Below, piece by piece: positions 5,158 through 7,970 of a stretch of 7,970 nt of DNA. The notes beneath the pieces are model-generated. The model searched no databases. It saw only the letters and a list, made by a program, of their open reading frames with translations, and had not been told where the DNA came from. This DNA comes from Planctomycetota bacterium. Its GTDB lineage: Bacteria > Planctomycetota > Planctomycetia > Pirellulales > Thermoguttaceae. Position 1 is the stretch's first letter, and every line of letters starts with the position of its first letter. Position numbers and translations under genes: made by a program. The stretch is taken from assembly GCA_023621895.1 (NCBI GenBank), contig JAMOAF010000366.1, positions 1-7,970 on the forward strand, read 5' to 3'.

Positions 5158-5190
5158 GTATTCATCCGCCGGGCATATTCCGGCGGGTTT
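5113..5190 (+). terminator. Long inverted repeat overlapping the toxin 3' end, probable terminator
   Basis: The left arm (5113-5135) and right arm (5169-5190) are complementary over 22 bp with one extra C in the left arm; the loop is 33 nt. The right arm is followed by TTTT counting its last three T (5188-5191). It sits where the toxin operon should end, but its left arm lies inside the toxin reading frame and the TAA stop is in the loop. The stem is long for an ordinary terminator, so a mobile palindromic repeat is an alternative. Confidence 0.55.
5132..5149 (+). repeat. Tandem 9-bp direct repeat
   Basis: CCGGTGAAA occurs twice in succession at 5132-5140 and 5141-5149, encoding the repeated Gly-Glu-Thr near the toxin's C-terminus. 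It starts in the left arm of the inverted repeat and extends into the loop; a slippage duplication is likely. Confidence 0.7.
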
Positions 5191-5516
5191 TCACTGCCCG
5201 TCAGGCCCCACGAGCTGCCGCGATGTTGGCCAGCCTCCACCGGGCTGGTTCTCGCCCGGAACGCCCTCTCCGACACGGGGTCGCTTCTCGGCTAAACTGG
5301 GCGAATTTACCCTTCCGCCGGGTGCTTCCCCTCAGGTTTCGGGTGCCGGGGCTTGTACGCGCGGCAGGGGGGAGAATCCGCGTCGCAAGCTGATTCGGGA
5401 CCGTTGAACCTGCTCCCCACGCATTTGGGCGTCCAAGGCTGGGCGGCATTCTTGCCAACACACAACTCGCGTTGTCACGAAGAGTTGCGCCGTCTGCGCC
5501 GAAAACCCCGCGGTCC

Positions 5517-5544
5517 TTGACACGGCGAGCGCACCCACTAGATT
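5517..5544 (+). promoter_or_regulatory. Candidate sigma70 promoter of the sensor kinase
   Basis: A perfect TTGACA (5517-5522) is followed after 16 nt by TAGATT (5539-5544). A start near 5551 would leave a leader of about 225 nt before GTG 5778. The -35 is ideal, the -10 matches 4 of 6. Confidence 0.42.
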
Positions 5545-5673
5545 GGCACGGTGCAGTTCTTCGCCGCTGGGAAGGCGGAGGCGATTGGCACTCCGCTGCC
5601 GGCTTGGCTGGCCGGCGCCGCTCGGCGGAAAGGCGCCAAGTGGCATTCGCGGCCGTGAACGGGCCAGGGAGTT

Positions 5674-5720
5674 GGAGGCGAATGGCCGGGCGGCCCTCCC
5701 GGCTGGCGTGGCTCGCCTCC
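5674..5720 (+). repeat. Nested inverted repeat in the kinase leader
   Basis: An outer stem GGAGGCGA / TCGCCTCC (5674-5681 and 5713-5720) encloses an inner stem GCCGGG / CCCGGC (5685-5690 and 5698-5703). It lies 57 nt before the GTG start and could shape leader RNA; no T-run follows, so it is not a simple terminator. Confidence 0.45.
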
Positions 5721-5777
5721 GTAAAGCGGACTTCTGGTGAGAATTGTGCTGCGCCATGCAGAGAGGGAGCCAAGACG

Positions 5778-7970
<2,193 letters not shown>

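Larger units (their letters stand above)
5191..5777. other. Gene-free stretch with the leader of the kinase gene
   Basis: Open frames here are Arg/Ala/Pro/Ser-rich and not protein-like on either strand; the longest minus frame runs into the kinase gene. The region holds a promoter candidate at 5517-5544 and GC-rich inverted repeats at 5674-5720. GGAGGCGATTGGC (5577-5589) recurs as GGAGGCGAATGGC (5674-5686) with one mismatch. No RNA family is recognised. Confidence 0.45.

Overview
The window reads as chromosomal DNA from a GC-rich bacterium, mostly about 60-67% GC in the coding stretches I counted by hand. The mix of a multi-sensor kinase, several small orphan proteins, gene-poor hairpin-rich gaps and a PIN toxin-antitoxin pair would fit a Planctomycetota-like genome. 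That assignment is an inference from style; no marker gene here proves it.

Layout. Positions 1-1554 (minus strand) hold a two-gene membrane-lipid operon: a DUF1295/steroid-reductase-like membrane protein, then a cyclopropane-synthase/coclaurine-N-methyltransferase-like SAM methyltransferase that runs off the left edge. The two overlap by ATGA. A candidate promoter upstream has a 19-bp spacer largely filled by a perfect dyad, the geometry of MerR-controlled promoters. Positions 1836-2702 (plus) encode a membrane-anchored coiled-coil protein of unknown function. Convergent to it, at 2777-2989 (minus), is a 70-residue single-span membrane protein with an excellent Shine-Dalgarno and a TATAAT box upstream. 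An orphan 82-residue soluble protein lies at 3327-3575 (minus). The gap to 3942 has no convincing gene but four perfect hairpins. An elongator-type tRNA-Met(CAU) occupies 3943-4016 (minus) with its own sigma70-type promoter.

Positions 4107-4448 are AT-richer and may contain a decayed reading frame. They are followed by a toxin-antitoxin pair (4449-5157, plus): a 76-residue antitoxin-like protein and a PIN-family toxin whose 3' end runs into a long inverted repeat (5113-5190) that probably serves as terminator. Positions 5191-5777 lack a gene but contain a TTGACA-type promoter candidate and a hairpin-rich leader. From 5778 to the right edge runs the largest gene, an open-ended sensor histidine kinase ordered receiver-PAS-PAS-GAF-PAS-coiled coil-HisKA, cut just after its phosphoacceptor histidine. 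Its receiver lacks the conserved lysine and one of the usual paired acidic residues.

The genes form independent units rather than one pathway: lipid modification, a stability/defence module, a tRNA and a signalling kinase. I see no clear evidence of an undescribed multi-gene system. The points most worth checking are the MerR-like promoter, the toxin tail fused to a palindrome, the degenerate receiver and the small orphan proteins.
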